This document shows positions 46,239 to 52,187 of a stretch of DNA of 52,187 bases, one piece after another (position 1 is the first letter of the stretch; each line of letters begins with the position of its first letter). This stretch comes from Alphaproteobacteria bacterium (GTDB taxonomy: Bacteria > Pseudomonadota > Alphaproteobacteria > Rhizobiales > Xanthobacteraceae). The translations under genes were made by a program, and so were the position numbers. Where the stretch lies: contig VAZV01000138.1 of assembly GCA_005884765.1 (NCBI GenBank), forward strand, positions 1 through 52,187, written 5' to 3'. The notes under the pieces are model-generated. The model was not told the origin of the DNA. It made no database searches and worked only from the letters and a program-made list of their open reading frames with translations.

Positions 46239-46589
46239 GCTCAGCTCCTCTGAACTGGAAAGTAGCGCCTTAACTACCTCCGGGAGATTTCGTTCCGCCG
46301 CTCTAAAGGTGGATTTTCGGAGATGCGAAAGTACCGGACGGACTGCCCCATGGCGCGCCGCAGTGAAGCCGCGAGGGCGTATCAGTTTCGTATCAGAAAC
46401 GGACTGAAAAGCCCGACACGAAATGCGAACAGATGAATGGCGATGCGTTGAAAATGCAGCGCAATTTCGTTGCGGGTCTAACGAGCGGTTAGAGGTCGCT
46501 TGAACCCAACCATCCAACCGCATACGGCCGGAAGCCCTTATGGAGATTTTTTCGATCCGCGGCACGACGCCGCGGACCGAAGAACGATT
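46239..46589. other. Leader of the secreted protein gene, 3' of rpsR
   Basis: 351 bp. It holds the rpsR-downstream hairpin (46556-46576), the palindrome TCTAAC-GAGCG-GTTAGA (46477-46493) whose right half is the second copy of the 12-bp direct repeat, and the repeated CTGATACG element near 46375-46395 (minus strand). A separate promoter for the secreted protein is likely but not identified. Confidence 0.5.
46556..46576 (-). terminator. Stem-loop after rpsR
   Basis: TCCGCGGC (46556-46563) pairs perfectly with GCCGCGGA (46569-46576) around a 5-base loop, 13 bases past the rpsR stop. In the minus-strand transcript it is followed by A residues, not U, so it is more likely an RNA-stability element than a classical terminator. 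Confidence 0.5.
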
Positions 46590-46829
46590 TTACCGGATCA
46601 CGTAAGGCAGCAGACCGAGGAAACGCGAGCGCTTGATGGCGCGCGCAAGTTCACGCTGCTTCTTGGCGGAGACGGCGGTGATGCGGCTCGGCACGATCTT
46701 GCCGCGCTCGGAGACGTAACGCATCAAAAGCTTGGAATCCTTGTAGTCGATCTTCGGCGCATTCGGGCCCGTGAACGGGCAGGTCTTGCGGCGGCGGAAA
46801 AACGGACGGCGTGCACCAGGCTCGGCCAT
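46590..46829 (-). CDS. rpsR: 30S ribosomal protein S18
   Basis: A 79-residue S18 with the full conserved core: [18 protein letters not shown], then [18 protein letters not shown] and [20 protein letters not shown]. It binds S6 in the platform of the small subunit. Its ribosome binding site GAGGAGTAAGC overlaps the end of rpsF, and the two are five bases apart, so they are translated together. Normal length. Confidence 0.97.
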   Translation of the reverse strand: MAEPGARRPFFRRRKTCPFTGPNAPKIDYKDSKLLMRYVSERGKIVPSRITAVSAKKQRELARAIKRSRFLGLLPYVIR

Positions 46830-46834
46830 TATGC

Positions 46835-47314
46835 TTACTCCTCTTCCGCTACTTCGACGACGACATCTTCGCGCGGACGGCGCGGGCCGCGGTCACCGCG
46901 GAAGCCGCCGCCATCGCGATCGCCGCCGCGGAACCCGCCATCGCGGTCGCCACGGAAGCCACCACCGCGGTCGTCGCGTTCACGGTCGCGATCGGCCTTG
47001 CGCATCATCGCCGACGGGCCTTCCTCATGCTCGTCGACGCGAACGCTCAAATAGCGGATCACGTCTTCGCTGATCCGCTCCTGGCGCTCGACCTCGGAGA
47101 TCGCCGCCGAAGGGCCATCGATGTTGAGCAGCACAAAATGCGCCTTGCGGTTCTTGTTCATGCGATAGGTGAGGGAACGCACGCCCCAGTTCTCGGTCTT
47201 GGTGACCTTGCCGCCGAGCCCTTCAACGATCCCGGTCATCTGCGCGGTCAGTTCTTCGACCTGCTGGGCGCTCGCATCCTGACGCGCAAGAAAAACATGC
47301 TCATAAAAGGGCAT
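46835..47314 (-). CDS. rpsF: 30S ribosomal protein S6 with Gly/Arg/Asp-rich tail
   Basis: A 159-residue S6. The first 95 residues are the canonical fold ([50 protein letters not shown]). The tail of about 60 residues repeats [15 protein letters not shown] units and ends in VVVEVAEEE. Extended tails of this sort occur in Rhizobiales. The terminal Glu run resembles targets of the glutamate ligase RimK, which modifies S6 in E. coli. AGGAAAGGACACCC precedes the ATG. Confidence 0.95.
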   Translation of the reverse strand: MPFYEHVFLARQDASAQQVEELTAQMTGIVEGLGGKVTKTENWGVRSLTYRMNKNRKAHFVLLNIDGPSAAISEVERQERISEDVIRYLSVRVDEHEEGPSAMMRKADRDRERDDRGGGFRGDRDGGFRGGDRDGGGFRGDRGPRRPREDVVVEVAEEE

Positions 47315-47507
47315 GGGTGTCCTTTCCTAGGTTGGCGTGGTTCCCGGCGGCAAGCCCTTCGAGACCTTCGGAAAGGACTCGATATTGCTCAGAAGGCGGA
47401 AGCACGGGACGACGGGCCGACTGGCCCTGCCACATCAACATCGCCGAAAAGGTGAGATTGCTGAGACCGTCCGTTCAGCTCCCGGCCGGGATCCACGGAT
47501 CGCGCGG

Positions 47508-47535
47508 TTTATAAGGATTTTGCGCGCGGTGGCAA
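47508..47535 (-). promoter_or_regulatory. Candidate promoter of rpsF
   Basis: On the minus strand TTGCCA (47535-47530) and TATAAA (47513-47508) are separated by 16 bp, close to the housekeeping consensus. It predicts a leader of about 185 bases before rpsF. In many bacteria such leaders bind the S6-S18 complex for autoregulation; I could not fold this one with certainty. Confidence 0.5.
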
Positions 47536-47580
47536 GCGTTGGTTGTTCGCGAGGCGAATCCAAGGGCCAGGCGCTGGATA

Positions 47581-47612
47581 TTGACTAATTTGTTTGTATG
47601 TCATACAAACAA
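47581..47612 (+). promoter_or_regulatory. TetR-type operator over the promoter
   Basis: TTGTTTGTATG (47590-47600) and CATACAAACAA (47602-47612) are perfect 11-bp arms around one T, a 23-bp palindrome ending 15 bp before the tetR start. TTGACT (47581-47586) and TACAAA (47604-47609) with 17-bp spacing make a plausible promoter that the palindrome would cover when bound, implying autorepression of the two-gene unit. Confidence 0.8.
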
Positions 47613-47627
47613 TGTTGAGAGGGCGTC

Positions 47628-48365
47628 ATGGCTCGCAAGCCTGTCAAAAAGTCCGTCCAAACCGCCTCCAAGGTGCCGGCCGGCGATCCGAAACATGCCG
47701 CTCGCGCCACGCGTTCGGCCGGGCGCAAGACGCGCTCGAGCCTGCTCGACGGCGCAAGCCGCCTGTTCAAAGAACGCGGCCTTGCCGGTGCCTCGATCTC
47801 CGACATCGCGGCTGCGGCGGACGCGTTTCCGAGCCAGATCACCTATTACTTCCGTACCAAGGAAGCATTGTTTGTCGAAGCTGCCTGCCGGGACATGCTG
47901 TATGTGGCGCGCGAGGCCGAAGGGGCCGCGCTCAAGGCGGATACGCCGCGCGACTACACGCGCGCGTTGGTCGAGAGCGTGACGGCGACGGATTCGGTCG
48001 CCTTCTTTGCGGAAGCGCTGACTCTGACGCGACGCCGTCAGGATCTCGCACCGCTGGTGGAGCGCACGATCGAGCGACTGCACGGCGAGGGACTGCGCGC
48101 CTATGCCGGCCAGATCGAACGGCATGGGTGGAACACCCTGCGCGACCCCGATACAACTTCGCGGCGGTTCTGGGCCGTCGCGATCGGTGTGATGGTCGAG
48201 GGCTACGCCATGGGCCGTTCGCCGGACGAACTGTGCAGCGAGATGCTGCGTGTGCTGGGCGAGCAGGCGACGACAAAGCCCGTCGGCGACAGCGCGCACC
48301 TGCATCTCGTTGGCGAGCGCGACGCATCCCGATCAAGCTCATCCGAAGCGGAGACTTCATCATGA
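47628..48365 (+). CDS. TetR family transcriptional regulator
   Basis: A 245-residue regulator. A basic, Lys-rich N-terminal tail of about 35 residues precedes the TetR DNA-binding domain: SLLDGASRLFKERGLAGAS and then SDIAAAADAFPSQITYYF, the recognition helix. The C-terminal ligand domain (about residues 90-220) is all-helical, with YTRALVESVTATDSVAFFAEAL. The ligand is probably lipid-derived given its partner. GAGAGGGCG precedes the ATG. Its stop overlaps the desaturase start (ATGA), and a perfect palindrome lies just upstream. Confidence 0.9.
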   Translation: MARKPVKKSVQTASKVPAGDPKHAARATRSAGRKTRSSLLDGASRLFKERGLAGASISDIAAAADAFPSQITYYFRTKEALFVEAACRDMLYVAREAEGAALKADTPRDYTRALVESVTATDSVAFFAEALTLTRRRQDLAPLVERTIERLHGEGLRAYAGQIERHGWNTLRDPDTTSRRFWAVAIGVMVEGYAMGRSPDELCSEMLRVLGEQATTKPVGDSAHLHLVGERDASRSSSSEAETSS

Positions 48366-49387
48366 CCGCGCTACGCATGCGTGCCCGTGATTTTCTGACC
48401 GAAGATCAACTCATCGCCATACGCCGGCGCTCGACCTGGAAGGGTGCAGCCCTGATCGTGCACGCATGGACGTTGATCCTGGGTTCGATTGCGCTGGTCG
48501 CGTGGTGGCCCAATCCGCTGATCTATCTGCTTGCCGTCGGGATCATCGGCTCGCGCCAGCTTGGGCTTGCAATCCTGATGCACGAGGGCGCGCATGGATG
48601 CTTGTCGCCTCACGAAACCGCCAATCTGAATCTGAGCCAGTGGTTCTGCGCCTATCCGATTTTTGCCGAGACCCGCGCCTATCGCCGCTATCACTTGCAG
48701 CATCATGCGCGGACGCAGCAGGACGACGATCCCGATCTCGTGCTGTCGGCGCCGTTTCCGATCACCAGGATGAGCTACCGCCGCAAATTCCTGCGCGATA
48801 TTACCGGACAAACCGGCTATCAGCAGCGCAAGGCGCAATTGCTGAATGCGCTCGGCCCCGCGGAATGGCCTTTGGCGCGGCGCGCCGCGCATTTTTGGGA
48901 GAAGCTCGGTCCGCAATTTGCCGTCAACGCCGTCCTTTTCACGGGCCTTGCTGCCGCCGGCATGTGGTGGGCGTATCCGCTGTTATGGCTGCTGCCGTTG
49001 CTTACCTGGATGATGGTGATCACCCGCATCCGCAACATCGCCGAACACGCCGTCGTTCCCGACAGCACCGATCCGCTGCGCAATACGCGCACCACGCGCG
49101 CCAATGTCCTCGAGCGCCTGTTCATCGCACCGTATTACGTGAATTATCACCTTGAGCACCATCTCCTGTTCTACGTGCCCTGCTACAACCTGCCGCGCGT
49201 CCACCGCATTCTCAGCGAAAGCCGGTACGCCCGCCGGATGGAAGTGCAGCCTAACTATGCCGCCGTGGTGCGGCTCGCGACGGCCAAGCCGAACCAGCAG
49301 GATCGCCCTGGGCAGCTCGCCAGCAGCGCGCGCCGTGCGCGGGCTGGAGCAGAAGTCGGCGGCGACCAGACGGCAGGCGGTTTCTAG
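48362..49387 (+). CDS. Membrane fatty-acid desaturase
   Basis: A 341-residue desaturase with all three His boxes of the di-iron membrane family: HEGAHG (74-79), HLQHH (111-115) and HLEHH (263-267), plus NIAEHA at about 225-230. Four or more hydrophobic segments flank them. It introduces a double bond into acyl chains at the inner membrane using O2 and an electron donor; position and substrate cannot be predicted, and carotenoid or sphingolipid-type relatives exist. Its ATG overlaps the tetR stop by 4 bp. The C-terminal 30 residues are poorly conserved and may be unfolded. Confidence 0.88.
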   Translation: MTALRMRARDFLTEDQLIAIRRRSTWKGAALIVHAWTLILGSIALVAWWPNPLIYLLAVGIIGSRQLGLAILMHEGAHGCLSPHETANLNLSQWFCAYPIFAETRAYRRYHLQHHARTQQDDDPDLVLSAPFPITRMSYRRKFLRDITGQTGYQQRKAQLLNALGPAEWPLARRAAHFWEKLGPQFAVNAVLFTGLAAAGMWWAYPLLWLLPLLTWMMVITRIRNIAEHAVVPDSTDPLRNTRTTRANVLERLFIAPYYVNYHLEHHLLFYVPCYNLPRVHRILSESRYARRMEVQPNYAAVVRLATAKPNQQDRPGQLASSARRARAGAEVGGDQTAGGF

Positions 49388-49494
49388 CCGCGAGCCCCCA
49401 AGGCCCGATTAGATCAAGGCCGTTAATGACGCGGCTGGCTTGACATCCCGGCCCGGGTCAGTGTCTTACGGCCCCAACTGATGAGGGAGCGCCA

Positions 49495-50454
49495 ATGGCG
49501 GCAGCATTCATTTTTCCAGGGCAGGGCTCCCAAATCGTCGGCATGGGCAAGGCCCTGGCGGAGGCCTTTCCGTCGGCGCGGGCTGTGTTCGACGAGGTCG
49601 ATGCGGCGCTTGGCGAAAGGCTGACCGCGATCATCTGGGACGGCCCGGCCGAGACGTTGCAACTCACCGAAAACGCCCAGCCGGCGCTGATGGCGGTCTC
49701 GCTGGCCACCTTGCGCGTACTTGAGACCGAGGCCGGTTTCTCGGTCGGACGGGACGCCAAATTCGTGGCCGGACACTCGCTTGGCGAATACTCCGCGCTG
49801 GCGGCGGCCCGCAGCCTCAGCGTTGCTGACAGCGCGCGTCTGCTGCGCACCCGCGGACTTGCCATGCAGAAGGCGGTACCGGTCGGCGCCGGCGCGATGG
49901 CGGCCTTGCTCGGCCTCGACTATGAAACAGCGATGGCGGTCGCCAATGAGGCCGCCCAAGGTCAGGTTTGTCAGGCCGCCAATGACAATGGCGGCGGGCA
50001 GGTGGTGGTCTCCGGCGACAAGGCCGCGGTCGATCGTGCACTGGAGATCGCCAAAGCCAAGGGCGCCAAGCGCGCCATGCTGCTGCCGGTGTCGGCGCCG
50101 TTCCATTGCAAGCTGATGCAGCCGGCAGCCGACGCGATGGCGAAAGCGCTGGCCAGCGTCATCATCAAACCACCGGCCGCGCCCTTGGTGTCGAACGTGC
50201 TGGCTTCGGCGCTCACCGATCCCGACGAGATTCGCCGCCGCCTGATCGAACAGGTCACTGGAACGGTGCGTTGGCGCGAGTCGGTCAGCTACATGGCAAG
50301 CCATGGCGTCAACAGGTTTTTCGAGGTCGGCGCCGGCAAGGTATTGAGCGGCTTGGTCAAGCGCATCGCGGATGGCGCGGTCGGCGTTTCCGTCAGCGGG
50401 CCAAACGACATTGGCCCCGCGAAAGAGGCGCTTGCGGCGGCAGGTTCGGCGTAG
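49495..50454 (+). CDS. fabD: Malonyl-CoA:ACP transacylase
   Basis: A 319-residue FabD. The GQGSQ motif (residues 9-13), the nucleophile Ser95 in GHSLGEYS, and the later PVSAPFHCKLM with the catalytic His are all present. It moves malonyl from CoA to acyl carrier protein for fatty-acid synthesis. GAGGGAGCG precedes the ATG. fabG follows after 9 bp, so they form an operon. Confidence 0.95.
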   Translation: MAAAFIFPGQGSQIVGMGKALAEAFPSARAVFDEVDAALGERLTAIIWDGPAETLQLTENAQPALMAVSLATLRVLETEAGFSVGRDAKFVAGHSLGEYSALAAARSLSVADSARLLRTRGLAMQKAVPVGAGAMAALLGLDYETAMAVANEAAQGQVCQAANDNGGGQVVVSGDKAAVDRALEIAKAKGAKRAMLLPVSAPFHCKLMQPAADAMAKALASVIIKPPAAPLVSNVLASALTDPDEIRRRLIEQVTGTVRWRESVSYMASHGVNRFFEVGAGKVLSGLVKRIADGAVGVSVSGPNDIGPAKEALAAAGSA

Positions 50455-50463
50455 GGAGATATC

Positions 50464-51201
50464 ATGTTCGATCTGACTGGCAGGATGGCGCTCGTCACCG
50501 GCGCGACCGGTGGCATCGGTGCCGCGATCGCGCAAGCGCTGCACGCGCAGGGCGCGACGGTGGCGATTTCGGGGACGCGGCGCGAGGTTCTGGACGCGCT
50601 CGCCGCCAAGTTGGCCAATAGGGTTCATGTGCTGCCATGCAACCTCTCCGACGCCGCCGCGGTCGAGGCGCTGGTGCCAGCAGCCGAAAAAGCCATGGGT
50701 CAGGTCGACATCCTCGTCGCCAACGCCGGCATCACGCGGGACAATCTGTTCGTGCAATTGCGCGATGAGGATTGGGACGAGGTCATCAATGTCAATCTGA
50801 CCGCAACATTCCGCCTCGCCCGCGCCGCGACCAAATCGATGATGCGCAAGCGTTTCGGGCGCATCATCGCGATCACCTCGGTGGTCGGGGTTACCGGCAA
50901 TCCGGGGCAGGCCAACTATACCGCATCGAAAGCCGGACTGATCGGGTTGATCAAGACGCTGGGGGCCGAATACGCCAAGCGCAACGTGACCGCCAATTGC
51001 ATCGCGCCTGGATTCATCAAGACGCCGATGACGGACGCGCTCAATGACAAACAGCGCGAAGCCATCCTGTCGAAGGTTCCTGCGGCACGGCTGGGAGCGG
51101 CCGAGGAAATCGCTGCGGCTGCGGACTATCTGAGCTCGAATGAAGCGGCTTATGTCACGGGGCAGACGATTCACGTCAACGGCGGAATGGCCATGGTTTG
51201 A
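50464..51201 (+). CDS. fabG: 3-oxoacyl-ACP reductase
   Basis: A 245-residue SDR enzyme that reduces 3-oxoacyl-ACP with NADPH. The cofactor loop is TGATGGIG (12-19), the catalytic tetrad is Asn111, Ser139, Tyr152 and Lys156 (NYTASK), and GFIKTPMTD matches FabG. GGGAGATATC precedes the ATG. It is followed by 281 bp that hold the acpP promoter region. Confidence 0.95.
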   Translation: MFDLTGRMALVTGATGGIGAAIAQALHAQGATVAISGTRREVLDALAAKLANRVHVLPCNLSDAAAVEALVPAAEKAMGQVDILVANAGITRDNLFVQLRDEDWDEVINVNLTATFRLARAATKSMMRKRFGRIIAITSVVGVTGNPGQANYTASKAGLIGLIKTLGAEYAKRNVTANCIAPGFIKTPMTDALNDKQREAILSKVPAARLGAAEEIAAAADYLSSNEAAYVTGQTIHVNGGMAMV

Positions 51202-51482
51202 GCCGGTTAGCGGACCCCGCAATGCCGCGAAAAGCCGTTTCCAGGGACGATCGAGGCTTGTAGTCAAGGCTATGGAAGTATGGTAACCGAACCCCCATCG
51301 GATGGGCAAAGAACGCCATTGCAGGATTTTGAATCACTGTATATTGGCGGTGCGGAGCCTGCGTCGTTCGCTGGGCCCCAAGGGCCAAATCAAGACTATG
51401 CGCGATTGTCAGGGAAGTTTTACGACCACTATGGCTCGTATCGTCTAGGTCGGATCTTAAGGGAAAAGCACGAGGTTGAACG
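51202..51482 (+). promoter_or_regulatory. Probable acpP promoter region
   Basis: 281 bp. TTGCAG (51319-51324) and TATATT (51340-51345) are a possible promoter, though the 15-bp spacing is short. A short open frame across 51280-51486 is not protein-like and overlaps the acpP start. acpP is normally highly expressed and often has its own promoter here. Confidence 0.4.
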
Positions 51483-51722
51483 ATGAGTGAGATTGGCGAG
51501 CGGGTTAAGAAGATCGTGGTCGAACACCTAGGTGTTGAACCCGAAAAAGTGGTCGACAACGCGAGCTTCATTGACGATCTCGGCGCCGACAGCCTCGATA
51601 CGGTCGAGCTTGTGATGGCTTTTGAAGAAGAATTTGGCTGCGAAATTCCTGACGATGCGGCGGAAACGATTTTGACCGTCGGCGACGCCACAAAATTTCT
51701 TGAGAAAAACGCGAAGAGCTGA
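51483..51722 (+). CDS. acpP: Acyl carrier protein
   Basis: A 79-residue ACP with the phosphopantetheine attachment site Ser37 in [10 protein letters not shown] and the conserved ends [17 protein letters not shown] and [14 protein letters not shown]. It is highly acidic, as expected, and carries growing acyl chains. AGGTTGAACG precedes the ATG. A strong hairpin follows its stop. Confidence 0.97.
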   Translation: MSEIGERVKKIVVEHLGVEPEKVVDNASFIDDLGADSLDTVELVMAFEEEFGCEIPDDAAETILTVGDATKFLEKNAKS

Positions 51723-51741
51723 CGCCCTGTGCGGCATCGAC

Positions 51742-51786
51742 GAAACCGGGCGGGCCGTAGACAGCGGTCCACCGGTTTCTTGTTAT
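51742..51786 (+). terminator. Attenuator/terminator between acpP and fabF
   Basis: GAAACCGG-gc-GGGCC pairs with GGTCC-a-CCGGTTTC (51742-51756 with 51766-51779) around a 9-base loop, followed by TTGTTAT. It lies 20 bases after the acpP stop and 34 bases before the fabF start region. Partial termination here would keep ACP above FabF. Confidence 0.7.
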
Positions 51787-51819
51787 AGGCCGCCAATTGC
51801 GGGCTGGAGAGCTGGACAA

Positions 51820-52187
51820 TGAGGCGGGTTGTCGTCACGGGCCTCGGCATGGTGTCGCCACTCGCATGCGGTGTTGAGCCGACCTGGAAGCGCATCCTGG
51901 GTGGCGAGAGCGGCGCCCGGAAGATCGAGAGCTTCGATGTCTCCGACCTGACCTGCAAGATCGCCTGTCAGGTGCCGCGCGGTGACGGGAGCGGCGGGAC
52001 ATTCAATCCTGACCAGTGGATGGAGCCAAAGGACCAGCGCAAGGTCGACGACTTCATCATCTTCGCGATGTGCGCGGCACGCCAGGCGCTCGACGATGCG
52101 GACTGGCATCCCGCAAGCGAGGAGGAGCGTTGCGCCACCGGAACGATGATCGGCTCCGGCATCGGCGGCCTCTCCGGCATTGCCGAC
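51820..52187 (+). CDS. fabF: 3-oxoacyl-ACP synthase II, cut by the window edge
   Basis: The first 122 residues of a KAS II enzyme: RRVVVTGLGMVSPLACGVE opens the thiolase fold, followed by DQRKVDDFIIFAMCAARQALDD and GSGIGGLSG. The active-site Cys lies further downstream, outside the window. It elongates acyl-ACP using malonyl-ACP. GGAGAGCTGG precedes the ATG. The order fabD-fabG-acpP-fabF is the usual one in proteobacteria. Confidence 0.95.

Noticed and set aside
49423..51309. 628-codon open frame antisense to fabD and fabG
   Set aside because: Both sense genes have intact catalytic motifs. The antisense frame spans two genes and has no recognisable domain.
51280..51486. 68-codon frame between fabG and acpP
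   Set aside because: It overlaps the acpP start and lies in the expected promoter region; the translation has no fold-like pattern.

Overview
The window reads as chromosomal DNA of a high-GC alphaproteobacterium, most likely Bradyrhizobium or a close relative in the Nitrobacteraceae. The grounds are the branched-chain amino-acid type (liv) ABC operon with a near-duplicate orphan binding protein, the orders radA-cvpA-purF and rpsF-rpsR-DUF2232-rplI, Rhizobiales-style tails on ribosomal proteins S6 and L9, and several families of palindromic intergenic repeats that I recognise from Bradyrhizobium. No database search was possible, so family names rest on motifs and protein layout that I recognise.

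Layout. 1-5.4 kb: accessory enzymes (a DUF429 protein cut by the window edge, a Lin0512-family protein, an alpha/beta hydrolase, a glutathione S-transferase-like protein, an MpaB-type oxygenase, an ArsC/YffB-like reductase) and one intergenic repeat. 5.4-6.7 kb: two tandem PAS_5 genes. 7.0-11.7 kb: a five-gene liv operon (G-F-K-H-M) with a stem-loop after the binding-protein gene. 11.9-13.6 kb: a DUF47 regulator and a Pit phosphate transporter. 13.7-19.6 kb: prfC, a secreted Cys-rich protein, an HdeA-like chaperone, an NnrU protein, panB and an acyl-CoA ligase-like enzyme. 19.8-23.7 kb: a YfgM-like TPR protein, a short lipoprotein, der and an MFS exporter. 24-28.6 kb: an HD-GYP protein, the orphan binding protein, a secreted NHL-type beta-propeller and a short-chain dehydrogenase. 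28.7-32.5 kb: purF, cvpA and radA (minus strand). 32.6-37.7 kb: an accessory interval between radA and alr with a gene-poor, repeat-rich core. 37.7-40.5 kb: alr and dnaB. 40.8-43.9 kb: small hypothetical genes, a cyclopropane-synthase-like methyltransferase and a CxxCH protein with a long disordered tail. 43.9-47.3 kb: rplI, DUF2232, a secreted protein, rpsR and rpsF (minus strand). 47.6-49.4 kb: a TetR regulator translationally coupled to a fatty-acid desaturase, with a perfect 23-bp palindrome over the promoter. 49.5-52.2 kb: the start of the fatty-acid synthesis cluster fabD-fabG-acpP-fabF, with fabF cut by the window edge.

How the parts work together. The liv operon takes up amino-acid-like solutes, and the orphan binding protein at 25-26 kb is similar enough to plausibly feed the same permease. 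The desaturase unit beside fabDG-acpP-fabF suggests membrane-lipid tuning next to de novo synthesis. The minus-strand block from rpsF back to purF is a conserved alphaproteobacterial housekeeping backbone that appears opened in two places, between rpsR and DUF2232 and between alr and radA.

No complete, clearly new multi-gene system stands out. The strongest leads are the palindromic operator of the TetR-desaturase pair, the apparent roughly 0.9-kb insertion bracketed by 12-bp direct repeats inside the ribosomal operon, the short lipoprotein where bamB is expected next to der, the intergenic repeats that keep their hairpins through paired base changes, and an unlisted 40-residue membrane protein upstream of dnaB. 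No tRNA, rRNA, CRISPR array or intact insertion sequence was seen.
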